From NCBI GenBank assembly GCA_003116995.1, contig BDSL01000096.1:124001-188000 (forward strand): a stretch of 64,000 nucleotides of DNA, given 5' to 3'. Source of the DNA: Yamagishiella unicocca (taxonomy: Eukaryota > Chlorophyta > Chlorophyceae > Chlamydomonadales > Volvocaceae). The stretch's first letter is position 1; each line of letters starts with the position of its first letter. A model generated the notes under the pieces. It was not told where the DNA came from. It did not search any database and worked only from the letters and a program-made list of their open reading frames with translations. The position numbers and the translations under genes are program-made. Below, piece after piece: positions 37,787 to 48,020 of the stretch.

Positions 37787-38803
37787 GCAGAGGCCCCGAA
37801 GAGCACAGGAAAGCCTCGATAGGCACAAAGACGCCACCCGGCCCAAACAGCAGCCAAGACGCAAAAGCACAGCCTAAAAAACGACGCGCACAGCCCACAT
37901 CACAGCGGGAAAGGGTGACAACAAAAAACCCGGGCAGGGCAGCCCAAAGAAGGAAGCCGACAAGTGGCAAGGGGACGAATCTGGAATAGTCGCAACCCAC
38001 ACGGACGGGCCAACCACCGCACCAACCAGCAAAAGGATTATGAGCACAAAAAGCATTCCCAAAAAGCAGGCAAGACACCGCAGACAGCACCCCACAGGGG
38101 CAAAGACTACGACGCGCCAGCCCACCACAGGCACAACGGAGACAAGAAGACAAGTAAGCCAGCGCTAGCAGCCAGCAGACGCCCCCAAAGGCACAAACAA
38201 AGGGACACCCAGCTGCACTGAAGGCGGCGGGGCCCCACCTAGGGGCACCCGCCCGCACACGGGAGCAACGCATAAAACAAAACAGCCCCCGGGCCGGAAG
38301 GCACCGGAAAGGCAGGCAAGCAGCCCACAAAGAGCAGGAGCAAGGCACCGCACAGGCCCCACATCAACCAGCACACAGCAAGCGACGCGGAGGAACGGGT
38401 GGGCGGCCCCGACATCACCCCACCTGGCGAGCGGCACGCCGAGTTGAGCAAAACCCGGCAGCGAGCCCCAAAATTAGCAATTGCAGCCAACTGCGCGCGA
38501 GCACTCGGCACAAGGCACCGCCGGCCCGTGTGACACAGCCCGGAGCGTGAAGCGGCTGAGGTGAACCGCAATGAGGGCAGCCAGGGCGACAACATTACAA
38601 ACGCACTGTTCACAGCCGGGGGGCCTGGCACCAGCCAGAGCCCCTCACGGGCCAGCGGCCGAATCCCCAAGGGGGCAGCGACCGCCCGACCACGCAGGGC
38701 CGCCCGCAGCACCCCCGCGGCCGCCCGATCGGCCAGCCCAGGGGGGGGGCACGACCGCAAGGTGCTCTTCGAGGACACCGATCACCGCACGAGCCACTGG
38801 GCA
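37787..38803. other. T-poor internal block between repeats B and A
   Basis: The plus strand is rich in A, C and G with very few T residues for about 750 bp. Long open frames therefore appear on the minus strand by composition, with no domain. Together with the flanking B (37381-37786) and A (39465-39890) this probably forms one retroelement of about 2.5 kb. Confidence 0.55.
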
Positions 38804-39697
38804 ATGCCCGAAGTGGTGCAGGCGGGGGACACCGACCCGGCGCAAGTCGCACTTATAGGTATTCACGATGACGCATCATGGTGCGTGGCAATTAGTATGG
38901 GTGGTGGTCTGGGAGGTCCAGCAGAATCGAATATGATTACTAACGCATTGCGGTTGGATGTATCAATGATCAAGGGACTTCTTGACATCAGAAAAGTGGA
39001 GTCACATCTTCAGGATATTGAGAATAATGTCATCAGGCCCGCCCTCGCCATCCTGGGGTGGGGTACTGGTGCTGGTGGTGGTGGTGGGGTGGAGGACTTG
39101 CACGTTGCATTGGATGCTGCCAACTGGGCGAGAGCATCGCCCGACCAGGGTGCATCTCAGCGCCTCGTCACATTGATGGTGTCGGGACTCCTGCGCGTCT
39201 CCAGGAAACTCCCCGCCATCCTCCAGGGGAGCGCCGCGAGCATGTGTGCTACCCGCCAGCGGAGCGCCATCGATGGCCAGGCGCCAGAAGACCTCCTTGT
39301 GCTGGTTTTCCCAGCGCACTTTCCACCTACCGCCGCGGGAAGTAAGGTGAGTTGCAAGCAAGCGGGAAGCATCTCCCGGAGGCAGGGGGTCCCCCGGGGG
39401 CAACCCGAGGGCCTCCCGCACGCACGCACGTATGTCTGGAAGCTAACGGCTGCCAACAATGGTATCTGGCTCACAATCGAAGCCGAAGGGATAGAGTGCA
39501 CACTTCGGGCCCACGTAGCCTACGCTGTCATAGTATGGCGGGATGCCGCTTCGGGCATTCCCGGCCGTGCTCAATGTATCCTCTCGCACGATATGTACAG
39601 ACATGTGCCGACTGTTGTACCGCAAGTAAGAGTGCAGCTGTGGGGCGCGCTTCAGCCGGGAGTCAGGGATACCCGGGTCAGCACCCGGAAGAGGTAG
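38804..39697 (+). CDS. Hypothetical ORF inside a candidate B-to-A element
   Basis: 297 aa from the first ATG; the frame is also open upstream to about 38561 without an ATG. The central part looks protein-like (ALRLDVSMIKGLLDIRKVES, then LQDIENNVIRPALAILGWG). The last third runs directly into dispersed repeat A, which exists elsewhere without this frame. I recognise no domain. It may be an internal retroelement ORF or chance. Confidence 0.3.
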   Translation: MPEVVQAGDTDPAQVALIGIHDDASWCVAISMGGGLGGPAESNMITNALRLDVSMIKGLLDIRKVESHLQDIENNVIRPALAILGWGTGAGGGGGVEDLHVALDAANWARASPDQGASQRLVTLMVSGLLRVSRKLPAILQGSAASMCATRQRSAIDGQAPEDLLVLVFPAHFPPTAAGSKVSCKQAGSISRRQGVPRGQPEGLPHARTYVWKLTAANNGIWLTIEAEGIECTLRAHVAYAVIVWRDAASGIPGRAQCILSHDMYRHVPTVVPQVRVQLWGALQPGVRDTRVSTRKR

Positions 39698-39890
39698 CGA
39701 CTTACGGCGCTCAGCCTGTTTGCCACCGTGTCTACAACCTGTTCAGTTGTAGCCTGAGCACTTTCGACGGCGTACGGATCAGATCTGGAGTCGGCCAACC
39801 ACGGCCAGCCAGTAAAGCACCACACGGCCGGGGTTGCACCTGGTGTCTGGGACAGCCGACTACTGCGAGGGGCATGACAGCGATGAGGTA
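39465..39890 (+). repeat. Dispersed repeat A, third copy
   Basis: Matches 7530-7990 and 11035-11400 (TCACAATCGAAGCCGAAGGG, GGCATTCCCGGCCGTGCTCA, GGGAGTCAGGGATACCCGGG). This is the copy that follows the complete B, T-poor block and ORF. Confidence 0.8.
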
Positions 39891-40104
39891 TTAGCATATC
39901 ACCCTCATTGCCAAGATCATAAATATTTTTTACGAGGACCCTGCCACGGCAATATCCTTCCCATTCAAAAATCACATGATGGTCCAGTGTCCTCAAGCAA
40001 GCGCGGGCGAAACCAGGAAGCGACCAGGACAAGAAGAGGGGCCCATGTCCGTGGCCAGGTGGCCTAACCGCATGTGAGCCGGGGATGAATCCGATAGGTC
40101 CCCC

Positions 40105-41265
40105 GAATGACACAGCAATATATTGTCGATAGGTAGCGGTGTGCCGGTAATCGCGAAAAGGCTGCTGATAATGCGGACGGAAGTGCGCCGATGCAGGTTG
40201 GGGAATCGCAAGCCACTCCAAACGATGGATTGGGAAAGCCGGGTCCGATTGAATATTTATATTCTGCAAGGGAACTGTACATCTTGGATCATGCGGTTTT
40301 GCAGCCGGCGTCGTGAGTGAGTTGCATCTCGTACTATGCGCTTCCACGCACCCCCTCGACGACACTTCGGGATTGCCCTGGGGGAGCAGCACTCACTTAC
40401 TTGGAAGCTTACACGGAAGGAATGGGGACCCTCGGTACCGATTCCAGGTAAGGGATGTGAAGGGACCGTTTTCCGGGCTGCTGGTTGCGGAAACGTTTTA
40501 CGGTTGTGCTACAGCGTTCCGGTTCCCTACGGACGGTTACCTAACTACGTTCGCCGTTCAACCGCGTGGACGTTGTGGCGACCATAAGAGACTCCGTTCT
40601 AGCTAGCCAAGGCGGCTACCAGACGCATACCCGTTATCCAAATTGTTATAGTGTCCGCAACCCCAGGACAAAAGGGGCCCCGGGCCCAATGGAGACCTCA
40701 CCGTACGACAAGCCAGCGCTTGCACCAAACGCAAAAACTGGCAAATGGCGCCCCAGGCACACCCAGCAACACGGTCGCATATGTTTTGGGGCACATTTTA
40801 ACAGTGATTGCGACGGTCGCAGGTAACAGGAACAACTAGGAGGAGCAAACCGCACGGGAGAAGAACCAAAAATGGCCATGGGCCCAGAAGGCACCAATAG
40901 CGAAACAAGCGGCCCACGAACAGACGACCGAAAAGATGAAAAGACCGCGGGCCCGACCACGTCGCCAGCAGGGTCAGAGTCAGGAGCACCGCCGCGCCTC
41001 GCGTCTTCCAAGTCGAATGGCACGAGTAACGTTGCGTATCTTGCTGCGCAAACATAAGTGCAGACCAAGATTAATCAGCGCAAGTTATAAAACGCTTCTG
41101 ACATTTCTAGCTAGTTGCAAGTATCACGGTTGCATTTGCAAATCTAGCGGCCTAGCAGCATTTTGGATTTCTGCTGACTGCACCTGACTGGTTGTGTAAG
41201 GCTGCAGATTCTGCCTCGAAGCCAAGCAGCAAGTCGCCGCTCGCTTACCGCAGCAGTAGCTGCAT
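40105..41265 (+). repeat. Repeat G, copy 1 (about 1.2 kb)
   Basis: Closely matches 46800-48020 in the same orientation. Shared landmarks are GGGAACTGTACATCTTGG, CGCACCCCCTCGACGACA, GGAAACGTTTTACGGTTGTG, CGACCATAAGAGACTCCGT, GGGTCAGAGTCAGGAGCACC and GACTGCACCTGACTGGTTGT. It contains a T-poor stretch (about 40660-41000) that also resembles, inverted, the block near 5500-5640. Confidence 0.85.
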
Positions 41266-41473
41266 GCGTCATGATGAACTGCTCTCCGTTTGTCTGATCG
41301 CACGCGTCCACATGAAACCCACGCGGCAGCAGCCCCACTGCAATAGCAGCAATAATTCAAATGTGACGATAATAACTCTCGGCCCCGCTGGCGCAGATGC
41401 CGTATTCGCTCGCGCACGGCCGTCCATGGCCCCCCACGCACCCGCCAAACAAGTAACACACACCGTCTTTTTC

Positions 41474-41585
41474 AGTGTCAGGCGATGCGCCCGATGGTTC
41501 TACGCCCTGCGTCTGGGATGTGGTAGTATTAACTGTTACAGTGGCTTCCAGACCAGAAGGTAGAACCATCGGGCACATCCCATCC
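41474..41585. repeat. Inverted pair of repeat F ends
   Basis: CGCCCGATGGTTCTAC at about 41486 is answered by GTAGAACCATCGGGCAC at about 41560, with CACTGTAAC-like sequence between. The right half recurs at 54655-54715. Probably the abutting ends of two retroelement copies. Confidence 0.65.
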
Positions 41586-42571
41586 CCCTTGAGTGGGATG
41601 TGGTGGCCCTGACCGCTATTACCGGTACGTACTGCCATGGAAATGGGGCGCCGGCTTATGGCTGCGGCCTTGCCTTAAAGAGGGCGGGGGCTGGTGGCCC
41701 TCCTGTTGTTCCGCGGATTGATCCCCAGGATCGTGCCATCCGTCCTCCGTGGGGTGGTGGAGTTCTGGGCCCTTCTTCGGGGGTTTGCTGCGTTGGGACT
41801 GGCCGCAGTGGGGCCTCGGCATCATTATTTTGCGAGTAGTTTCGTTCCGGTACATTTATGTGTGCGGGGCCAGCTGACGTGATTGCTGCTCAGCTAGCTG
41901 CTCAGCTATTGCTAGCTGTGAAGTAGCGCCATCAGGTCGTCTGTGGACCATGTTCGGGACACGATGAGGCTGCGTGGCCTGCACGACTTACAGCAGGTGG
42001 ATAGTCGCAAAGGGAGTCTGTACATGCCGCGACGAACATTGTCGATCCACCACGCGTACGAGCATGGTTGCACACCGAACCGCTACCGAACCAATATAAC
42101 CAATCAACCAGCTAAGATGCAGCTCGCATACCAGGAAAGGCTATGTATCACACACCAAACATATGTCCCTCGTGCATGAACAACCGTTAAATCCAGACAC
42201 CCAACTCGCTCTAGCAATCTCCTGCAGTCTCCTGCTGCTTGATGGCCTACTATCTCGCTCTCCGCATCTAGGTACACGCCGACCTGCTGTGGCAGTAGAA
42301 ACTGCTGCATCATATGTACGTGCTTCAAACCTCTTGATGCTGCTCGACGGAAGCAACAGCAAAGTGATGCCTGTTGTTGCGTACGAACTGCGACTACAAC
42401 TGCCAGATAGATGTGCCCAGCCAAGCCTACTTACAACTTATATACGAAGATGAATCTGCTGCTTTCTGGCGTGACTTGGCCAATAAGCCGCTGTCTATTT
42501 AATTACTTATGTACAGGCAGGTTCGTCGCGTGTCGCCGAGCGCACGTCGAGAGGCCACCCGCCGACGACGC
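41586..42571. repeat. Left flank of segmental duplication, copy 1
   Basis: This interval matches 54700-54874 plus 61055-61568 and 61861-62094. It is the uninterrupted version. The CCTCC at 41744-41748 and TAGGT at 42269-42273 are single here and duplicated around insertions in copy 2. It has no coding content and is the 3' flank of the pherophorin gene. Confidence 0.85.
42431..42435 (-). terminator. Candidate polyadenylation signal (TGTAA) of the pherophorin gene
   Basis: TGTAA on the minus strand about 140 nt after the stop at 42572. It is conserved in the second copy at 62023-62027. Confidence 0.6.
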
Positions 42572-45500
42572 CTACACGCACATCGTCTTTTGGGCGTCTA
42601 TGTGGAACGCGACCCACACGGTGGTGGTCGTCGAGCTGCGAGCGCCGTCGAGGGCCAGGTCCACAGTGAAGCGCTGCGGCCCCGTGATGGGCACCGCGGG
42701 CACCGGCACGGCAGCTGGCTTCCAGGAGCCTGTGGTCAAGTGAGTAAGTGAGTAAGGCGGGCAGGCAGCAAGCGGGACATGTGCGTGATGAGGATTGGCT
42801 GGCTGCTGGTGTTGGGATTGGGGTCGGGGCAGCAGCACTTCCTAACATGACATCACTCCGTTCTCGCTCTGGCTGATAGTTTTGGTCACCCCCGTCCTTT
42901 GGGGTAGAAATCCAACCTGTGCCTATTATTTAGGGTCTAGCTACATGGTCAGAGCCGGAAGTAAGGGGCTCACCAGGGGCGGAAGACGCGAAGCTGGTGT
43001 AGCCAATGTACATGTGTACGGCGGTTGCTGTGAGGTCGGAGCTGGGGATGTAGGCGGAGCAGCGCACCGTTACGAGGGTAGCGTTCACGTTGGACCTGCG
43101 CCAAGTAGGTCCAGGTCCGGGCAGGTCAACCAGTGAGGAGGGCACCAGCCAGCATGTGGCTAGGTGAAGCTAGCTAAGTACGAGGCGAGAGTATTAGGGC
43201 GTGACTGGGTCGGCGGCACAAGCATAGCCTGAAGGCCAGACGCCGGGTCCGGATCATACATACATTTGTTGCACGTCACGGCAAGCAGGTACCGGCGGCA
43301 TCACGCAAGTACACATCGCTCGGAAGGAATTTATGCGTTCACAAGGCCCGATGCTATGTGTACTCACACGCTGATGTCCAAGCCTCCGAAGGAGTAGCCT
43401 TTAGACGCGTCGTTCTGTGCGCAGCCCGCGCAGATGAAGACAGAGTCCGCTTGCGTGGTGTAGGTCTGACCCGCAGGCGGCAGGGGCACACGGAAGATGC
43501 CTCCCCACCTGCAGCAGGCAAGCAAGCATGGGGCGGCGGGTACATGCACGGTACCAGTCAATGGGGCGTATGGCGCGAACATGAGGACATGGACGTTTAC
43601 ACGCCCCTCAAATCCATTTCAACATGTAAGTGTCATGGACGTCGGAGGGACAAAGCAACGGTGTAGTGAATCCGGTGGTGACCTTACTTGTTGTTATCGG
43701 ATACTGGTGCCCAGTCGAATGAGACTTGACTGTTGTTCGTGAATGCCATTGTTCCGTTAGCGTAGCATGCCGGTACGGCACCACTGACCGAGTTCGCAGG
43801 CATTAGGCCACGGGGGAACGCCCATGCCGTGTCAGCGCAAGCAGGGGGGGGACTGCTGGGAGGCATAGCGAGCGCGATGGCAGGAAAGGGGGGGCTAGGG
43901 GCAGGGCTGGGAGGCGGGGGGCTAGGAGGAGGAGGGCTGGGAGGCGGCGGGCTGGGCGGAGGAGGGCTGGGCGGAGGAGGGCTAGGGGGAGGGCTGGGAG
44001 GCGACGGGCTAGGGGGAGGGCTGGGAGGCGGTGGGCTTGGGGGAGGGCTGGGCGGACGAGGGCTGGGCGGAGGAGGGCTGGGAGGCGGCGGGCTAGGGGG
44101 AGGGCTGGGAGGTGGCGGGCTGGGCGGAGGAGGACTGGGGGGAGGAGGGCCAGGGGGAGGGCTGGGAGGCGGCGGGCTGGGCGGAGGAGGGCTGGGTGGC
44201 GGCGGGCTAGGCGGAGGGCTAGGAGGCGGCGGGCTGGGCGGAGGAGGGTTGGGAGGCGGCGGGCTAGGGGGAGGGCTAGGAGGCGGTGGGCTTGGGGGAG
44301 GGCTGGGCGGACGAGGGCTGGGCGGAGGAGGGCTGGGTGGTGGCGGGCTCGGGGGAGGGCTGGGAGGCGGCGGGCTCGGGGGAGGGCTGGGAGGCGGCGG
44401 GCTAGGAGGAGGGCTGGGAGGCGGCGGGCTAGGGGGAGGGCTGGGAGGCGGCGGGCTAGGGGGAGGGCTGGGAGGCGGCGGGCTGGGCAGAGGAGGGCTG
44501 GGTGGTGGCGGGCTCGGGGGAGGGCTGGGAGGCGGCGGGCTTGGGGGAGGGCTGGGAGGCGGCGGGCTGGGCGGAGGAGGGCTGGGTGGCGGCGGGCTAG
44601 GCGGAGGGCTAGGAGGCGGCGGGCTGGGCGGAGGAGGGCTGGGAGGCGGCGGGCTAGGGGGAGGGCTGGGAGGCGGTGGGCTTGGGGGAGGGCTGGGCGG
44701 ACGAGGGCTGGGCGGAGGAGGGCTGGGTGGTGGCGGGCTCGGGGGAGGGCTGGGAGGCGGCGGGCTCGGGGGAGGGCTGGGAGGCGGCGGGCTAGGAGGA
44801 GGGCTGGGAGGCGGCGGGCTAGGGGGAGGGCTGGGAGGCGGCGGGCTAGGGGGAGGGCTGGGAGGCGGCGGGCTGGGCGGAGGAGGGCTGGGTGGTGGCG
44901 GGCTCGGGGGAGGGCTGGGAGGCGGCGGGCTTGGGGGAGGGCTGGGAGGCGGCGGGCTGGGCGGAGGAGGGCTGGGTGGCGGCGGGCTCGGGGGAGGGCT
45001 GGGAGGCGGCGGGCTAGGGGGAGGGCTGGGCGGACGAGGGCTGGGCGGAGGAGGGCTGGGCGGACGAGGGCTGGGCGGAGGAGGGCTGGGTGGTGGCGGG
45101 CTCGGGGGAGGGCTGGGAGGCGGCGGGCTCGGGGGAGGGCTGGGAGGCGGCGGGCTGGGCGGAGGAGGGCTGGGTGGTGGCGGGCTCAGGGGAGGGCTGG
45201 GAGGCGGCGGGCTTGGGGGAGGGCTGGGAGGCGGCGGGCTGGGCGGAGGAGGGCTGGGTGGCGGCGGGCTCGGGGGAGGGCTGGGAGGCGGCGGGCTAGG
45301 GGGAGGGCTGGGAGGCGGCGGGCTCGGGGGAGGGCTGGGAGGCGGCGGGCTGGGCGGAGGAGGGCTGGGTGGCGGCGGGCTAGGGGGAGGGCTGGGAGGC
45401 GGCGGGCTCGGGGGAGGGCTGGGTGGCGGCGGGCTCGGGGGAGGGCTGGGTGGTGGCGGGCTCGGGGCAGGGCTGGGAGGCGGCGGGCTCGGGGGAGGGC

Positions 45501-46773
45501 TGGGAGGCGGCGGGCTAGGGGGAGGGCTGGGAGGCGGCGGGCTGGGCGGAGGAGGGCTGGGTGGCGGCGGGCTAGGGGGAGGGCTGGGTGGCGGCGGGCT
45601 CGGGGGAGGGCTGGGAGGCGGCGGGCTAGGGGGAGGGCTGGGAGGCGGCGGGCTGGGCGGCGGGCTGGGAGGCGGCGGGCTGGGCGGAGGAGGGCTGGGT
45701 GGTGGCGGGCTCGGTTGAGGGCTGGGAGGCGGCGGGCTCGGGGGAGGGCTGGGAGGCGGCGGGCTCGGGGGAGGGCTGGGAGGCGGCGGGCTGGGCGGAG
45801 GAGGGCTGGGTGGTGGCGGGCTCGGGGGAGGGCTGGGAGGCGGCGGGCTCGGGGGAGGGCTGGGAGGCGGCGGGCTCGGGGGAGGGCTCGGGGGAGGAGG
45901 GCTCGGGGGAGGGCTGGGGGGCGAAGGGCTGGGCGGAGGGCTGGGCGGAGGGGGGCTTGGTGGCTGGCAGCTGGGCAGGGAGTTGAGGTCGATGGTCAGT
46001 CCGCACACACCAGTACCTCCTGCCGGCGCACATGGACTGCTCGAACCTCCGCAGCACTGGTTGCTTCCAATGCCGGTGCCAGCGGAGCACGACGCAGTAG
46101 GCAGGTTGCCGGTGAGCGTGCCGTCATGCACCTGCAGAGGCGACGAAGGCACAATGGGAAGCTTGAAACGAGGAGGGGCATCGAGTGGATATGTTAACTG
46201 AAGGACTTCACTTTGTGCTACCGCAGCTGGCATAACTCGTTTTAGCATGGCATAATGCCAAATGAGTGACATCCGTGCTTGCTAAACTAGAGGTTTTCTC
46301 CCGCGAAATAAATCAGGTCGTACCTGAATAGGCAATGAGGTCATGCTGAGCGGAATGACGTAGGAAAGCGCGGTCACTTCTTCGCACTTGAAGCTGGCAT
46401 TGAAGCCCAGCTGCCCGCAGTCGAGCAAGGAGCACATCGAGGACCTGCAGCAGGCCCAGCTGAGGCTGCCGGCCTTGCAGTTGCGCATGTCGATGGTCAC
46501 CACGCGCGTCATGCTGGTCGTGTCCACACTTGAGCACGCCACCGACATACAGCCGCTGCTGCCGCCCGTGTAGACGGTGCTGCTGACGCTGCCGGTGAAG
46601 GAGCCGCAGCTGATGCATTGGTCAGCGAGCAGTGCACGGCGGCCAAAAGCTTCCGCTGCCGACGGGGCCAGGAGCAGCAAAGCTAACGCGCCAGCCAGGC
46701 CCACGGCGAGCAGCCCAGTGGTCGGGGGACCTCGCCGGGCAGTGCTCCTCGGCGGCATTCTGGGTAGCGACAT
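42572..46773 (-). CDS. Pherophorin-type hydroxyproline-rich extracellular matrix protein
   Basis: Five exons with matching phases: 46773-46324, 46197-43688, 43508-43368, 43095-42974, 42729-42572; 1126 aa. Residues 1 to about 43 are a signal peptide (GLLAVGLAGALALLLLAP, cleavage near AEA). A Cys-rich globular domain of pherophorin type follows to about residue 225 (QCISCGSFTGSVSS, ACCRSSMCSLLDCGQLG, SNQCCGGSSSPC). Then comes a rod of roughly 690 residues of SPPPP and SPPP units, expected to be hydroxylated and glycosylated. The C-terminal domain begins ACADTAWAFPRGLMPAN, continues VFICAGCAQNDASKGYSFGG and ends FHIDAQKTMCV. Secreted wall or matrix protein. The start codon lies only about 30 bp from repeat G. 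A decayed second copy lies at 62095-64000. Confidence 0.88.
43880..45955. repeat. Rod-coding minisatellite of the pherophorin gene
   Basis: About 2 kb of short G-rich units on the plus strand (GGAGGGCTGGGAGGCGGCGG and variants with GGGGGA or GGCGGA). On the minus strand they encode (SPPP)(SPPPP) repeats. The frame is kept open through every unit in this copy. The antisense reading as a Gly/Leu protein is a compositional shadow. Confidence 0.95.
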
Positions 46774-46799
46774 ACAGCAACCGGCAAGTCAAGTAAGGG

Positions 46800-48020
46800 C
46801 AGACGACAGCAATATATCGTCGATAGATAGCAGTTTGCCGGTAGTCGCGAAATGGCTGCTGGTCATGCGGCCGGAAGTACGCTGCTGCAGGTTGGAGGAT
46901 CGCAAGCCACTCCAAACAACGGATTGGTAATGCTGGGTCCGATTGACGATTTTATATTCTTGCAAGGGAACTGTACGTCCTGGATCATGCGGTTTTGCAA
47001 CTGGCGTCGTACGTAAGTTGCAACTCGTACTACGCGCTTCCACGCACCCCCTCGACGACAATTCGGGATTGCCCTGGGGGAGCAGCACTCACTTATTTGG
47101 AAGCTTAGACGGAAGGGATGGGGACCCTCGACGATGAGGCTTCAGCTAGCGATTCCAGGTAAGGGATGTGAAGGGACCGTTTACCAGGCTGCTGGTTGCG
47201 GAAACGTTTTACGGTTGTGCTACAGCGTTCCGGTTACAACGGACGGTTACCTAACTACGTTCGCCGTACAACAGCGTGGTCGTTGTGGCGACCATAAGAG
47301 ACTCCGTCCTAGCTAGCCAAGGCGGCTACCGGACGCATACTCGTGATCCAAAATGCTGTAGTGTCCGCAACCCCAGGACAAAATAAAGGGGTTCCGGGAC
47401 CAATGGAGACAAGCCAGCGCTAGAGCCAAACGCAAAAACTGGCAAATGGCGCCCCCGGCACACCCACCAACACGGTCGCATATGTTCTGGGGCCCATTGT
47501 AACAGTGATAACTACGGTCGCAGGTAAGAGAAATAACCAGGAGGAGCAAACCGCACGGGAGAAGAACCAAAAACGGCCATGGGCCCAGAAGGCACCAGCA
47601 GCGAAACAAGCGGCCCACGAACAATCGACCGAAAAGATGAAAAGACCGCGGGCCCGACCACGTCGCCAGCAGGGTCAGAGTCAGGAGCACCGCCGCGACT
47701 CGCGTCTTTCAAGTCGAATGGCACGAGTAACGTTGCGTATCTTGCTGCACAAACAAAGTGCAGACCAAGATTAATTCGCGCAAATTATACGCTCCTGACG
47801 TTTCCAGTTGCCAGCAGTATCACGATTGCAATTTGCAAATGCAGCCTTTTGGATTTCCGTACTTGTTCATCGCTGTTTTGATGTTTTACGATGCTCGCAA
47901 GAAGCTGCTTTAGACGGTCAGCAGAACCTTACATGCTGACTGCACCTGACTGGTTGTGCAAGGCTGCAGATTCTGCCTCGAAGCCAAGCAGCCAGTCGCC
48001 ACCCGCCGACCGCAGCAGCA
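46800..48020 (+). repeat. Repeat G, copy 2, next to the pherophorin start codon
   Basis: Same sequence family and orientation as 40105-41265. It begins about 30 bp upstream of the pherophorin ATG (46773), so the gene's promoter and 5' UTR must lie in or be formed by this repeat. Copies G1 and G2 bracket the gene as direct repeats about 6.7 kb apart. Confidence 0.85.

Noticed and set aside
43829..45718. Plus-strand 629-residue Gly/Leu repeat ORF
   Set aside because: Exact antisense of the Ser-Pro rod of the pherophorin gene. The open frame is a by-product of the repeat unit, and the minus frame connects to real domains on both sides.
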